Assembly (NCBI GenBank): GCA_035578175.1
Contig: JAQMRL010000001.1
Coordinates: 370,071,720 to 370,135,719 of the forward strand
DNA length: 64,000 nt
Origin: Catonia carolina
Taxonomy: Eukaryota > Arthropoda > Insecta > Hemiptera > Achilidae
Reading direction: 5' to 3'
In this document: in pieces, positions 10,462 to 21,812 of the stretch
Numbering within the stretch: position 1 is the stretch's first letter
Layout: each line of letters starts with the position of its first letter
Notes under the pieces: generated by a model
The model's database searches: none
What the model was told of the DNA's origin: nothing
The model's input: the letters and a program-made list of their open reading frames with translations, nothing else
Position numbers and translations under genes: made by a program

Positions 10462-11344
10462 ACGATACGTAGAAGGCAACTGAAAAATCTAATTCAAAAT
10501 ATTTTGAGACGAAACAAAGTCAACATCCTACCGGGTAAGAAAATATACCTCATTAATCCGTTTTATAACAAGAAAACTATTTTGCTCTACCAACGAGCAT
10601 TAGTCAAAAAATAATAATCAACGGTCTGACAAAATGATGATATAATGGCCGATGTAATTTCGAAAAAGGTTTTCTGGCTTTACTCTTATTTCATTAGTTC
10701 CTGTATTTTAAGATGGATTAAATTTATTGTGGCCATAATGAAAAGGTAGAGTGTTAAACATTTTTTGCACGTAATTTGCTAGTTCCTGACCGTAAATATG
10801 TATTCAATTTTATCACAGGGTCAGCCAATTATATGACTAAAGCACGTAAGAACAGAAGAGGTAGAGGTATAAATGACACTAGTCAGAGTTATCTCATCTG
10901 AGATTCATGAATTTCATTTTACAATCAAACCCTGTTGATAATGAAATACAGGTGTCATTCGGAGAGTCGAAATTACATGATTTTCCGAAGGACTGGCATT
11001 CTGATAAGTATAACTATAAACGATGTGAGAAGACCATGTAAACCAACTCAACTCATCTCACTCAAATCCGATTTTAGAGGTTCAAACCACCTTGTCCGCT
11101 GCTTACCTAAAAAACAACTTTCATTGCACAACAATTTCAACAGCCAGCATTTTAGTTTACTGACAAATTGGATTGAAAATAAGTAATTTTATTAGCCTAC
11201 CTTGCTTAAGAGAACGCATGAATTGTTCGGTTTCGGAACGTTAAAAAGTCGCATCTGATAATGCTTATAAAATTATAATATTCGAACAAGCTGCCTACAT
11301 AAACACTGATTACAAGCATAAAACTCTATAAAATCACAGCTATC
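10462..11344 (+). repeat. Direct repeat block, copy 1 (about 883 bp)
   Basis: Starts ACGATACGTAGAA and ends CACAGCTATC. It matches 12318-13204 along its whole length with scattered substitutions and few indels (roughly 95% by eye). It contains a family A copy. The ends are not TG...CA and no target duplication is visible, so it does not look like an LTR. A segmental duplication or two insertions of one composite element are the alternatives. Confidence 0.85.
10735..11120 (+). repeat. Family A repeat, variant within direct repeat copy 1
   Basis: Has GAGTGTTAAACATTTTTTGC, TCACAGGGTCAGCCAATTAT, GAACAGAAGAGGTAGAGGTA, ATCAAACCCTG...AGGTGTCATT, GGCATTCTGATAAGTAT and AGAGGTTCAAACCA in family order. 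The CACTGAGGAAGG core and the GCCTTTCGGC end have diverged. Confidence 0.7.
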
Positions 11345-11689
11345 GGGATCGTAATTTTTCTGCTAATACTTTCGCTACGAAAATTAAGCGAATGCTGTCG
11401 CCAAATTATTTTTTATTTATCTCATCTGTACGAATCAGGTGTTAAAGGTTATAGTTTTACACTGCCTGTGTAGAAGATATAAATTTTGCTTATAAATTTC
11501 CCGTTAACTAATAAATCCTAAATCAACGAAAAATACACTGGACAAGACGTTACTTGACAAATCATTTTTGACCTAAGCTATTATTGTGTTTAACAGAAAC
11601 AAAAATATATGTATCAAAATATAACTGTTATTCAACAAACGATCTATTAGGGTTGCGTGAGTAAGTCGGGCCAAGTTAAGTGTGGTGCG
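11345..11689. other. Unique spacer between direct repeats, 5' part
   Basis: AT-rich, no open frame or repeat recognised. It leads into the promoter-like block. Confidence 0.4.
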
Positions 11690-12000
11690 CATGTGACGTC
11701 AACGGCTCAGGTAATAATTGCCCAATCAGAATCTCGTATTTTCGGCCAATAAGAAAGCCCAGTTTTAACCAGTCAGATGTCTTCTTTTGCGTCATTTTGA
11801 TTGGTTAATATTATTGTCCAAACAGAAAGTTTATATTACTGTACTACGTCACACCGTAGTCAACCAATGACAAAGTGTCTTGAGCGTTACGTCATTCTTT
11901 AGGATATGCTGCTTTCTGATTGGTCCGTACTGATTCTGGGCGTCACGTCGAGGGTGATTGTAATATAAAGTCCACACCCAATGTCAACTTCTAGTTAACG
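11690..12000 (+). promoter_or_regulatory. Promoter-like block: clustered CRE and CCAAT boxes with TATA
   Basis: Within about 310 bp there is a perfect CRE TGACGTCA (11694-11701) and CRE-like TGCGTCAT (11788), TACGTCAC (11845), TTACGTCAT (11887) and CGTCACGTCG (11941). CCAAT boxes occur on either strand at 11722, 11746, 11800, 11864 and 11919. A TATA-like TATAAAG at 11964-11970 is followed by a possible initiator TCAACTT at 11984 and a donor-like AG|GTAAAT at 12049-12056. The order, spacing and strand fit a + strand pol II promoter with a short untranslated first exon. No coding sequence downstream was identified, so the gene is unknown. A transposon promoter is a possible alternative. Confidence 0.5.
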
Positions 12001-12317
12001 GTAGGGCAGAACATATGAAGGTACCTTCTAATGAGATTTATAGTTTCTAGGTAAATATCTGTTACGAAATATGTAGTACACCATTGTAGAGATCTTTCGA
12101 GTTCTTAAGGAAATTAAAAATTGGTTTCTGTTGCTGCTAAATGTTAACACGGTTTTTTAAAAAATCACGAGTGTTCAATCGATACCGACACAAATAAAAA
12201 AAAACAAAAGAGAGTTATCTATTTGTCCTAGTTGTTCGATTTTTGTAACCTAATTTTTTTGCCAGTAATGTATCATATTTTTAAGGGAATGACTTTATAC
12301 AACTGTAAATAAATATT
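12001..12317. other. Downstream of promoter-like block, nothing further recognised
   Basis: A possible untranslated first exon (about 11986-12050) followed by AT-rich sequence up to the second direct repeat. Confidence 0.3.
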
Positions 12318-13204
12318 ACGATACGTAGAAAGCAACTGAAAAATCTAATTCAAAATATCTTGAGACGAAACCAAGTCAATATCCTACCGGGTAAGATAAT
12401 ATACCTCATTAATCCGTTTATAACAAGAAAACTATTTTGCTCTACAAACGAGCATTAGTCGAAAAATAATAATCAACTGTCTGACAAAACAAATTGGAGT
12501 GAACAATGGCCGTTGTAATTTCGAAAAAGGTTTTCTGGCTTTACTCTTATTTCATTAGTTCCTGTATTTTAAGATGGATTAAATTTATTGTGGCCATAAT
12601 GAAAAGGTAGAGTGTTAAACATTTTTTGCACGTAATTTGCTAGTTCCTGACCGTAAATATGTATTCATTTTTATCACAGGGTCAGCCAATTATATGACTA
12701 AAGCACGTAAGAACAGAAGAGGTAGAGGTATAAATGACACTAGTCAGAGTTATCTCATCTGAGATTCATGAATTTCATTTTACAATCAAACCCTGTTGAT
12801 AATGAAATACAGGTGTCATTCGGAGAGTCGAAAGTACATGATTTTCCGAAGGACTGGCATTCTGATAAGTATAACTACAAACGATGTGAGAAGACCATGT
12901 AAACCAACTCAACTCATCTCACTCAAAAACGATTTTAGAGGTTCAAACCACCTTGTCCGCTGCTTACCTAAAAACAACTTTCATTGCACAACAATTTCAA
13001 CAGCCAGCATTTTAGTTTACTGACAAATTGGAGTGAAAATAAGTAATTTTATTAGCCTACCTTGCTTAAGAGAACGCATGAATTGTTCGGTTTCGGAACG
13101 TTAAAAAGTCGCATTTTTTAATGCTTATAAAATTGTAATATTCGAACAAGCTGCCTACATAAACACTGATTACAGGCCTAAACCTATATAAAATCACAGC
13201 TATC
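12318..13204 (+). repeat. Direct repeat block, copy 2 (about 887 bp)
   Basis: Second copy of 10462-11344. The largest difference is near 12485-12505, where AAATTGGAGTGAAC replaces a shorter segment of copy 1. Downstream of the block the sequences are unrelated. Confidence 0.85.
12600..12985 (+). repeat. Family A repeat, variant within direct repeat copy 2
   Basis: Same diverged family A variant as at 10735, duplicated with the larger block. Confidence 0.7.
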
Positions 13205-13227
13205 CGAGAATAAAAGCTAGATAAAAT

Positions 13228-13262
13228 CTAGCCGAGAATCGAACCCACAATTTTCCCCTTTT
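13228..13262 (-). repeat. tRNA-like B-box fragment
   Basis: The minus strand reads GGGTTCGATTCTCGGCTAG, a pol III B-box (GGTTCGATTC) with paired arms. No A box or full cloverleaf is present, so this is probably a SINE scrap. Confidence 0.4.
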
Positions 13263-13264
13263 TA

Positions 13265-15137
13265 TTCTACCAATATTAATCACTAAGAATGAAAGTGACC
13301 ATTTTCCATGTTTATATATAATTATTTAATTTTGTTTGTAATAACATCTCTATAAAGTACTATATCCAACAGTCACTTGAGACTGTGGGAAAGATAGGCG
13401 ATTCCAATTTAACCTTGTTTGTATAGTACAATACGCTCTCCGCTACTATCTGTCCTACAAACACACATAGTATTCGCAAATTATAAGTTTTATTTGTAAT
13501 AATGACAAATTGTAAATTAAACTAAACACTTTCCTTTGTCTTACATGTTCCATTTTATTAATAATAACAATAAACACGTATTATTAAATAAATACAGGAC
13601 TGAACCAATAAATACTAACAAACATTACTCATTAAATTATTACATGTGCAACAACACTACTTCGCGCGACAAATGGTATCGCAACACTAAATAATTCGAA
13701 GCCAACGTGGATGTGAAAAAGAGTTTACAGGTACATAATACTGTAGTATTTATAATGTTTATAAAATGGCCTATAGCGATTAAATGGATAAATATAGATT
13801 TTGAAAGAATAAAAAAAGTTATGTTTAATTTAATTTTATCTTTTCATAACATGTTATGGTTTTACAAACAAAATACTGTACATTACACTATAAATAGTTA
13901 TATTCAACTACAAATGTAGTAACAATTCTGTTACAATATATATTTCAGTTAATAATGAACATTTTTAATCGTAAACGTAACAGAAATTTGTTTCAGTATC
14001 ATAACTATAACATAGTCTACAATAAAGTAAACTTATTTTCATAGCGTTTTTCACAGCTATTTTTATACCGTGAGTCAATGTTTTTAACACAGTACCTAAC
14101 AGCGCTCCGGCCATATAAGCAATGGTATCTTCCGACTGTTGGACAAAGTATAAGTTCTATTTTAAAATGCATTTTTTTCTATTTCGTAGATTTACATTTT
14201 CTTGCAGCTTTTTAAACGCACATTTCAACGATTAAAGGTAAACCTTTGTTCTTGCCTTTTTAAATTAACCAATTTTCATTATACCAAATGAAACTATTGT
14301 TAAATGAAACAACTTTTGTTATAGCCCATTTGTCCAACGTTGCACAAAATTCTCTGCCAAATTGTTTAATGTTTCCCTATTTTTTGCGTTCTGTGTCCGG
14401 GTAATTACCGCCACTTTTTTGATGTTATCTCCCTCATCATATCTGCCCTCGTCACATTCTTCTTACCCATGTTATTATGTTTGTAGTTTTGTATGAGTAT
14501 TACATGCCGTTAGTAATTCTTTATTCTTGCCCATGGTGTCTAATTTTTAATAACTCTATTCCATCTTCCGTCCATTTGTCTTTCATACTAGTACTTTGAT
14601 GATGTTTTTTTATATATTTTTTGTTTTTCGATTTTATAGTATTACGGACATTATAATTTATACCAAGATACATTTGTTAGTCTGTTAGTATTTCTCCTAG
14701 AGAACACTTTGTTTTTCGCACGTTTTGAAACAAACTCCTACATTTTTCAAATAAATTCTACTGAAAGTAAGAGGAAATGGATTATAGTGTTAGATTTGTT
14801 CTCCGTTAAATAAGATATTAAAATCCCCATGAGTATTTTTTCTCTTTTTTGTGTCGTATGGGCTGTAGTACTCAGTTCCTACTATAAACCCTGTGGGTTC
14901 TTATACAAATTATGACATTTCAATAAACTGCAGGCCAAAGTATCCGTAGTCACAATCATCGGCTTATAAAGGACTTCTTAATCCAAAATAATAATTGAAT
15001 TTTTTTAACATAGCTTTTCTTAAATCGTTTAAAAATCCATATAATTCCATTATAATCTAATGCAAACATTTATTCAATACAGGACTCATTTATTTTAAAT
15101 CTTTCATTTATTTAGAGTAACAAATACAACACTTTTT
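13265..15137. other. Long AT-rich interval, nothing supported
   Basis: A 70-codon open frame (13707-13919) lacks any motif. The related phrases GACTGTTGGACAAAGTATAA (14138) and GTTGCACAAAATTC (14339) hint at an old repeat but I cannot define one. Confidence 0.4.
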
Positions 15138-15147
15138 AAAAATATGT

Positions 15148-15149
<2 letters not shown>

Positions 15150-15178
<29 letters not shown>

Positions 15179-18130
15179 CTTTAACAGTAAGAATTATTTA
15201 CAAACAGTTTAACAAAAACTTTCAGTAAATGTGTTGATGATGAATAAAACTTGAAGAAGACAGCACTCAGCAGCGTTGCTTCCAAGTCATCGTTTGGTTA
15301 TAGTTGATGAAGGGTTTCTTCTTGGTCCTGGTGATGTACAATTTTTTTTTTCTTTTTTTTATACGGATGAAGTGAATGAAGGTGTGAAAAGAAGCGAATG
15401 AAGGCGTGATACTGATGATCTGCGTAACTGATGATAGCAAATTTATTAGATGATTAATTTTAGATTAATGAGAGTTAGCAAGATTTAGATTATTAATAAA
15501 TAATAGTTGACAACCGTAATATCATTTTGTGTTTTTGATCTTAAAAGGATGGTTAAACATTTTAGATCAGGTGAAACGGAATGGAAGATCTAATATTCTC
15601 GCCTTCTTGAGTCTTTGATGTTCAATATTGTCATCGAGAAGATTTATAGCCAAATGATTGGAATGAGTGTCCAACTTGGTTATATACTTTTCACTCCGAC
15701 TGCTAATTTCTTCTCCCACCGTAGGTATGCCCAGGTCATGATGGAGTACTTCATTAGGCACATACCAAGGTGCACAGCATATAAGTCGAAGAAACTTCGA
15801 TTGGAACCTCTGTAATATTTCTACATTAGATGTACTTGCTGTGCCCCAGAGTTCAATTCCATAACTCCAAACTGGTTTTATCATCACCTTGTACAGTGTC
15901 AATTTATTTTCCAAAGACAACTGTGATCGCCTCCCAACAAGCCAATATAGTTGTCGTAATTTGAGCCCAAGTTGTTTCCGTTTGGTCCATATATGTTTTC
16001 TCCACGTCAATCGCCTGTCTAGATAGATGCCCAAGTATCTCACATCATCTGAATGTGGAATTACGTTGTTGCGAAACGTTACTGGTGAACATGATTCTCG
16101 TTTCATCGTAAAGGTTACGTGTGCAGACTTCTGTTCATTTACTTTGATCCTCCATTTTTGGCACCAGTCTTGAATGTCATTTAGATGTTGCTGTAGTTTT
16201 TCAGAAGCGTGGACTGGGGAGGCATCAGATGCAATAATAGCAGTGTCATCGGCAAAAGTTGCTGTTGTTACACGTTCATTTACAGGAATATCTGCTGTAA
16301 ATAGCGTGTATAGAAAAGGACTTAAAATGCTACCTTGAGGTACACCTGAACGAATTAGGTGCAAGGTCGATAACTCATCATCAAATTTCACTTGGAAAAA
16401 ACGATCGGTTAAGAATGATTTTAGAATAGGAAAATAATTATGATCCAGGTTTAATTTAATTTTGTGTAGAAGAGCTAAATGCCATACCTTGTCAAAGGCC
16501 TGAGCTACGTCTAAGAAGACGGCTGAGCAAAATTCCTTTTTTTCTAAGGTATATCGAATTTGGTTAACTATCCGATGTACCTGTTCTATCGTAGAATGTT
16601 TTTCACGGAAACCGAATTGATGATCCGGGTAAACACTTTCTTCCAAAAAAGGTTTTAGACGATCAAGTAGTAATTTTTCAAAAACTTTTGATGTGACGGA
16701 TAGAAGACTGATCGGTCTATATGACGTAATTTCGGTAGGTTCTTTGCCAGGTTTGAGAACCATGACTATTTGGGCAACTTTCCATTGAGATGGAAAGCAA
16801 CCCGTCCTTAGAATTGCGTTGAAAATGAATGTCAGGAGTAAAATTCCCTTCCTTGGGAGTTGCTTCAACACCTCACCGGTAATTAGGTCATAGCCAGGGG
16901 CTTTTTTGGAACACAGGCGCTTTTGGATTGTAGTTATCACTTCAGCCGGAGTGAAAGATTTGATAGGAGGTGATAGCTGAAATGGGGCTTCAAGATGTTC
17001 TAAAATGTCTTCTTCTAACTTTCGATCGATATCATCGTCGTGTGGACGGAAGACAGTGGACAGATATTCCGCAAACGCTTCCAATTTTTCTTTTGTGGTC
17101 CTAGCCCAATTTCCATCCGTTAGACGAAGAGGTGGAATTTGTTTCTTTGATCGTTTTATGTATCTTGTAGCTTTCCATAATGAATAGTCAGTAGCTGCCG
17201 TTGGAGATAATTGAACCAACCTGTCTTGGAAATAATGATTACGCAGTTCTAGAAGCGTGTACTTTAGATGTTGTGCTGCACGATTGAATCTTGTTTTGTC
17301 ATCTGGGTGTCTGCTATGCTGCCAAATTCGACGTAATCTTCGTTTGTAGTTTATCAATTCTCGAATGGTAGCAGGACAACTGTTGCCATGAGTGTTTTTG
17401 TTGGCGTCTGTAGTTGATTTCCATGCGGCATTTTGCACTACCTTATTAAAATGCTCAACCGCTTCCTCAATCTCGTCTTGCGATTTTAATGATACATTTA
17501 GAATTATATTTTCGGTAACCAGACGCTTAAAGGAGGCCCAATCTGTGTTTTTGTTACACAGAATAGGGAGTGTCTTCTTTTTTTGTAGTTTACAACCAAC
17601 GCTGGCGATTATAGGAGTGTGATCTGAGGACAAATCCAGGACCGATTTTACTCGAATAGAATTTTGACTTATATTTTTGGTAACAAAAAAGTCGAGGAGA
17701 TCCGGAATTCTGCGTCGATCGGTTGGCCAGTACGTTGGTTCACCCGTCGATAACAAGCCTAAATTATGTTTTTGTACAACATTAAACAGAGTTCTACCCC
17801 TTGGATTACATAAACGAGAACCCCATGCCTGATTTTTCGCATTGTAATCACCTCCCGCAATAAATTTGTTACCTAAACTTTCAAAAAAAGTTTCAAATTG
17901 AGCGGCCGTAACGTGATGCCGCGGGGGAGAGTACAGCGCTGAAATTGTTACTTGTCCGCGCACGTCCTCAATGACAATGTTTGTTGCTTGTAGATAAGGT
18001 GTTTCGAATTTTTGAAGTTCGTAATGTTTAATATTATTTTTTATTAATATAGCGGAGCCTCCATGCGCCGTACCATCAGGATGATTAGTAAAGTATAGAG
18101 AATAACCGTTGCACCTGATGTAACTCCTAA
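15150..18130 (-). mobile_element. Jockey-type non-LTR retrotransposon, 5'-truncated, recent
   Basis: The + strand T-run at 15150-15178 is the poly(A) tail of a minus-strand element. The coding region ends at 15567, leaving about 390 bp of 3' untranslated sequence. The 5' edge falls inside the endonuclease domain at about 18130. A 13-bp target duplication AAAAATATGTAAT lies at 15138-15150 and 18131-18143, exact on both sides. A perfect duplication, a pure A tail and an unbroken frame indicate a fairly recent insertion. Confidence 0.9.
15567..18130 (-). CDS. Jockey-type ORF2: endonuclease (partial) and reverse transcriptase
   Basis: Encodes the protein that nicks DNA and copies element RNA at the target. 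The frame stays open upstream of the GTG at 17961-17963 to the truncation. There it reads RCNGYSLYFTNHPDGTAHGG, an endonuclease segment, so the conventional start is lost. The endonuclease continues with IAGGDYNAKNQAWGS and the SSDHTPI motif. The RT follows: KAPGYDLITGEVL, SYRPISLLSVTSKVFEKLL, QFGFREKHSTIEQVHR, AVFLDVAQAFDKVWH, GVPQGSILSPFLY, the catalytic ATFADDTAI (FADD box), and RYLGIYLDRRLTW. It ends ILDLPFRFT. No internal stop is seen in about 855 codons. The first endonuclease residues and any ORF1 are missing, so it cannot be autonomous. Confidence 0.9.
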
Positions 18131-18188
18131 AAAAATATGTAATAACCTAATATAATCTTAAAAATATGTAATAACCTAATATAATCTT
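18131..18188. repeat. 29-bp tandem duplication at the jockey 5' junction
   Basis: The 29-bp unit beginning AAAAATATGTAATAACC and ending ATAATCTT occurs at 18131-18159 and again at 18160-18188. Its first 13 bases are the jockey target duplication. Confidence 0.9.
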
Positions 18189-18261
18189 GTATAACTTATA
18201 TATCTTAAAAAATATTTTATACAATTTTTAAGGTAACGTTCATTGATTAATTTTAATTTCA

Positions 18262-18775
18262 CAGGTTACGTTCACCTTATGACGTCAAAATTTTTCCCCT
18301 GTGGTGCTGAATAACGTTCATATCCCCCAAGCGAGAGTGTTGAAATATCGTAACTTGTGCCTTGACAGGCGACTTACTTGGAAACATCAACAGTGTACAA
18401 AACGTTTAGATCTGCTGCCAGAAGCTACTTTTCTGCAAATTAACCCTCAATGTCAAAATTTAAACTCTGTTCAAAAATTTTAAATCCTTTTGAGACCAAT
18501 CTGGACTTATGAAGTCCAGCTTTTGGAGTAACGGCAAAAAGTAATTTAACGTCGATCGTCCTTTCAACCAAAATTCTTAAGACTTGCTCCTTTTTATATA
18601 GTAAGTAATAAAATCCTTCACGATAATTTGAACATTTTGACAGTAAAGAAACTAACCGCATCCTTCTACAGTAAATTTCGCTAACGACTAGATAAACAAA
18701 CAAATCAACTAGCCCGTGACCTAGATACAACGAAATTTTCAACTGTACGACGTCCAAAACGAAAATGGATCATAT
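18262..18775 (+). pseudogene. Jockey-type reverse transcriptase fragment, degenerate
   Basis: Reads VTFTL then a stop, then SPVVLNNVHIPQA, LCLDRRLTWKHQQCTKRLDL, then (another frame) LLRPIWTYEVQL, QPKFLRLAPFY, NQLARDLDTTKFSTVRRPKR. This is the region after the FADD box of a jockey-type RT. The order and the NQLAR...TVR.(Q/P)KRKW ending match the fragment at 4660-5126, so both come from one subfamily. Several frameshifts and stops are present. It lies head-to-head with the opposite-strand jockey at 15150-18130. Confidence 0.75.
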
Positions 18776-19896
18776 GACAAATTATCGGAATACTCGTGTG
18801 CGGAAATTGTGCGGCTAGTTAGTGAAGTACGGTAATAAAAATTAAAGACAAAAAATATATAATAATTTTAAAGCTCTTTACAAAATAAACAAATTCCAAA
18901 ACAAACCGCTACTAGGCCAGCACATAATTTTTAAAATTCAATTTATATATCTATGGAAATCGTACCCATGTAATTTATAATTCATTGCAGACCTGACGTT
19001 AGACTCAATTAGGCTTACTTGTCTTCTTGTATTTTCCCTTAACAAACGTGAGCTACATTAAAATATTATTCTAGTTTGATTTTTACAATGCATACCGTAC
19101 AACAAAGTTCTACTTTTAAAAGTAATAATTTATATTTACTTTGTTCTGTTTCGTTAACAAACAAATTATTTATTGTTGAAAGTTTTAAGAAGACAGGCTA
19201 CGTTAGGAAATAGAACATATCTTGAATCATTCGTTTAAGTGAAGAACACTTTTTGTTATTTTGGCAAAGATTCAAATTGGAATCTGTGTAACAGACTTTG
19301 AAAAGAGTTTGGAAAAGGGTTTAACTAGAACTCTACGTTGAAACCAAGCGACGGTATAAAACTGTAGACGAGATATTGTTGCGGGGAGAAAAGTAGATGA
19401 AAATGGGATGACGTGAGTGGATGTGATAGCGAATATCAACGCCATCCAGCGGCAAAACATGAAAACGCACTGAAATATGTAAACCTCACATCTCTGGCAA
19501 TATATCAGAAACCTACTGCTAAGAGCATTACTTTGTATAATATGAACTTAAGTAGTTATTTCCGTTTTCTTTTATCATTTAAACTTTTTTTTCCTTTACA
19601 TCCGTAAATAATTTTCTTTTTATCGTATTTTAACTGTTCATTTTATAACAGACTATTACGGGAATTTATTTGTTCATTTTCTTTGGTTTACTTTAAAAAA
19701 AACTGTTAGGCTATAATTTTTTTATCAGCACGTAATATTTTGATTTTCTTTAAACCTTAAGTAATTTGTTTATTCCAATAGAATTAGTCGAGTTTAATAA
19801 TACTATTATTAGTACTTACGATTATTTTCTTTTATTTTTTATGATCTACTTGAAGGACTAAAAAAGTATAATTACAGATCTAACAGTTTAAATATA
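18776..19896. other. AT-rich interval, nothing supported
   Basis: Opposing 62- and 64-codon open frames near 19272-19607 overlap each other and lack motifs. Confidence 0.4.
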
Positions 19897-20869
19897 CCGG
19901 GTGTTTCACAACGCCTTACCGCACGTTTCATTTCCGTATTCTATATTATCTAATCAAAAAAATTTACAATTTGTTCTCATTCTATCTGCCGTTTTGAATT
20001 TTTTTAGGAAAACCATTATATCACGTAAAAGGATTAAAACAATTTGGTACAAATATTTGCACCTAAATAGGCCTACTCTAAAAAAATAAAAAAATACGAA
20101 TCATCCAGTTCCATATTTTTTAAGAGTACTCGGAATGCCTATCTCCGTAATGTTAATGTAAGGAACATTTTCTCAAAAACTATTACAGTTATCCTGTCCA
20201 ATGTTTTTATGGTTACTTTTCTGGCTATTCTACATCCACAGAATTATTAGCATCTTTGTGTATTGTTAAGAAGATAAATAAATGTTTGTTAAAATTACCA
20301 CTTTTGAAAAGCAGAATCTTTTTTCTATTTAAGTGAAAAATAAATATTTAAACTCATTATTTTACTGTAATATTAACTCAGTACATTGTAATTATGGTGT
20401 AAAAGGCTGTGCAAAAATTCATTAATATCTATGTACTGTTGGCTGAAAAAATGTTCCTTATGTGTAAAATATTGCTATTTACGGGAAACGAGAAAAAACT
20501 AAAAGAGAACATATAAGTAGGTAGTGCAAAATATTTTCCTCTAATACATTCCAGGATCATAATCTGGAAATTTCTCAATTGCAACATTCACAGCCGGTCT
20601 AATGCCACCTTAAATTTTTAAAACAAAAACAAAATTATGAATTTATCGTTTGTCATTCAAAACATAGATGTGTTTATGCAAATTGGTAACGTTTAGGAAA
20701 TAACCTAAGTTCAACATATTTTTAATTATTTTTTGGGACAATAAAAACTGCAAAAACCCCAACAAATTATCCAACATTGGATCCAGAAAACTCTGAATTT
20801 AAATAATGTGCAAAAAACCGGATGTGAAAATTGAAAACGTTCAATTTTCTCCGTTCCGGGTACCCTTAA

Positions 20870-21290
20870 ATGGCATTTCCAAAACAGTTTTTTCTCAAAA
20901 ACCATTTGTTTCTTCATAAGACTTTTTGTTATCTGAAATATTAGATTTATTGTCGTGAACAAAATGATATTCCATTTTTGAAAATTGAAGGGTAAACAAC
21001 CGAGATATAGCGAAAATTCGGTTGCTTAAATTTCTGGCCAGTTTCATCATCTTCAATAAAAACAAAGTTTAAAATAAAATCAAGCTGGATGACATTTTAA
21101 ACTTTCCTTTTTACTGAACATGAAACCAGTCAGAAAATTAAGCAACCGAAATTTCGATATATCTCGGTTGTTTACTGATTTTCAAAAATGAAATATCTTT
21201 TTGTTCATAACAATAAGCCGAATATTTCAGATAATAACAAGCCTTTCCCCAAAACTAATAGTTTTGAGAAAACCCGTTTTGAAAAATTAA
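20870..21290. repeat. Long imperfect inverted repeat (hairpin) inside the foldback element
   Basis: The arm GTAAACAACCGAGATATAGC (from 20992) continuing to GGCCAGTTTCATC is mirrored by CATGAAACCAGTCAGAAAAT continuing to ATATCTCGGTTGTTTAC (ending 21175). Pairing extends outward through the TGAAATATT / AATATTTCA and TTTTTGAAAAT / ATTTTCAAAAA blocks. The loop is about 21055-21115. Confidence 0.75.
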
Positions 21291-21410
21291 AAATGGCGGA
21301 TATAATGAGAACAAAGGGTTAATCTACATTTTTTCAAATGAAATATTTTTTTTTGGTATTGTCACCGGATAGCGACATTAAGTGGCGAGTTAAAACCTTT
21401 AATTTTTGGT

Positions 21411-21426
21411 GGCCCTGAAAAGGGCC
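21411..21426 (-). other. Histone-type 3' stem-loop
   Basis: On the minus strand: 6-bp stem GGCCCT/AGGGCC, 4-nt loop TTTC, followed by ACCA. This equals the canonical metazoan replication-dependent histone mRNA 3' element. It lies near the 3' end of the probable LTR. In copy 2 the same position reads GGCCCTTTTCAGCGCA, with two broken pairs. Confidence 0.6.
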
Positions 21427-21803
21427 GTTTAAGCGGTGATCATCTTGATGGATAGCGTCGGTCGTAGTCGTCGTGGCGGTCGAGGAGCTGGGCGACACAA
21501 CGTGGTGTCGTCGTCTAGCGGAGACATCATCTTCTTCCCTCGCACTAGTGCGTCGATGGCTGCTTCGTCGGATCCGGTGGGCGTAAGGCTCGGTCGAGGG
21601 ACCGCTGTGGGCATCGCTCGTGTCAGCGGGCGATGACGGTCCGGTCGACGGCTTACGGTGACGGGTAGGCGAGCGGAATCATCATCTTCTCTCTTGCGGG
21701 GTCGTCGATTAGTCTTCGCTGGAGTCCTGTAGCCGTGTGCCGTGGTGGACGTCTTTTCTGCTGTCTGGATCGGAATTGAATTACCTCTGCTCAGACTAGC
21801 GCT

Positions 21804-21812
21804 CTTTATATA
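21804..21812 (-). promoter_or_regulatory. TATA box of LTR copy 1
   Basis: TATATAAAG followed by AGCGCT on the minus strand. The TATATAAAGAGCGCT string is identical in LTR copy 2, which supports function. Confidence 0.6.

Noticed and set aside
10462..13204. An LTR retrotransposon with 885-bp LTRs
   Set aside because: The repeats do not begin TG or end CA, have no target duplication, and the 973-bp interior has no gag-pol, primer-binding site or polypurine tract.
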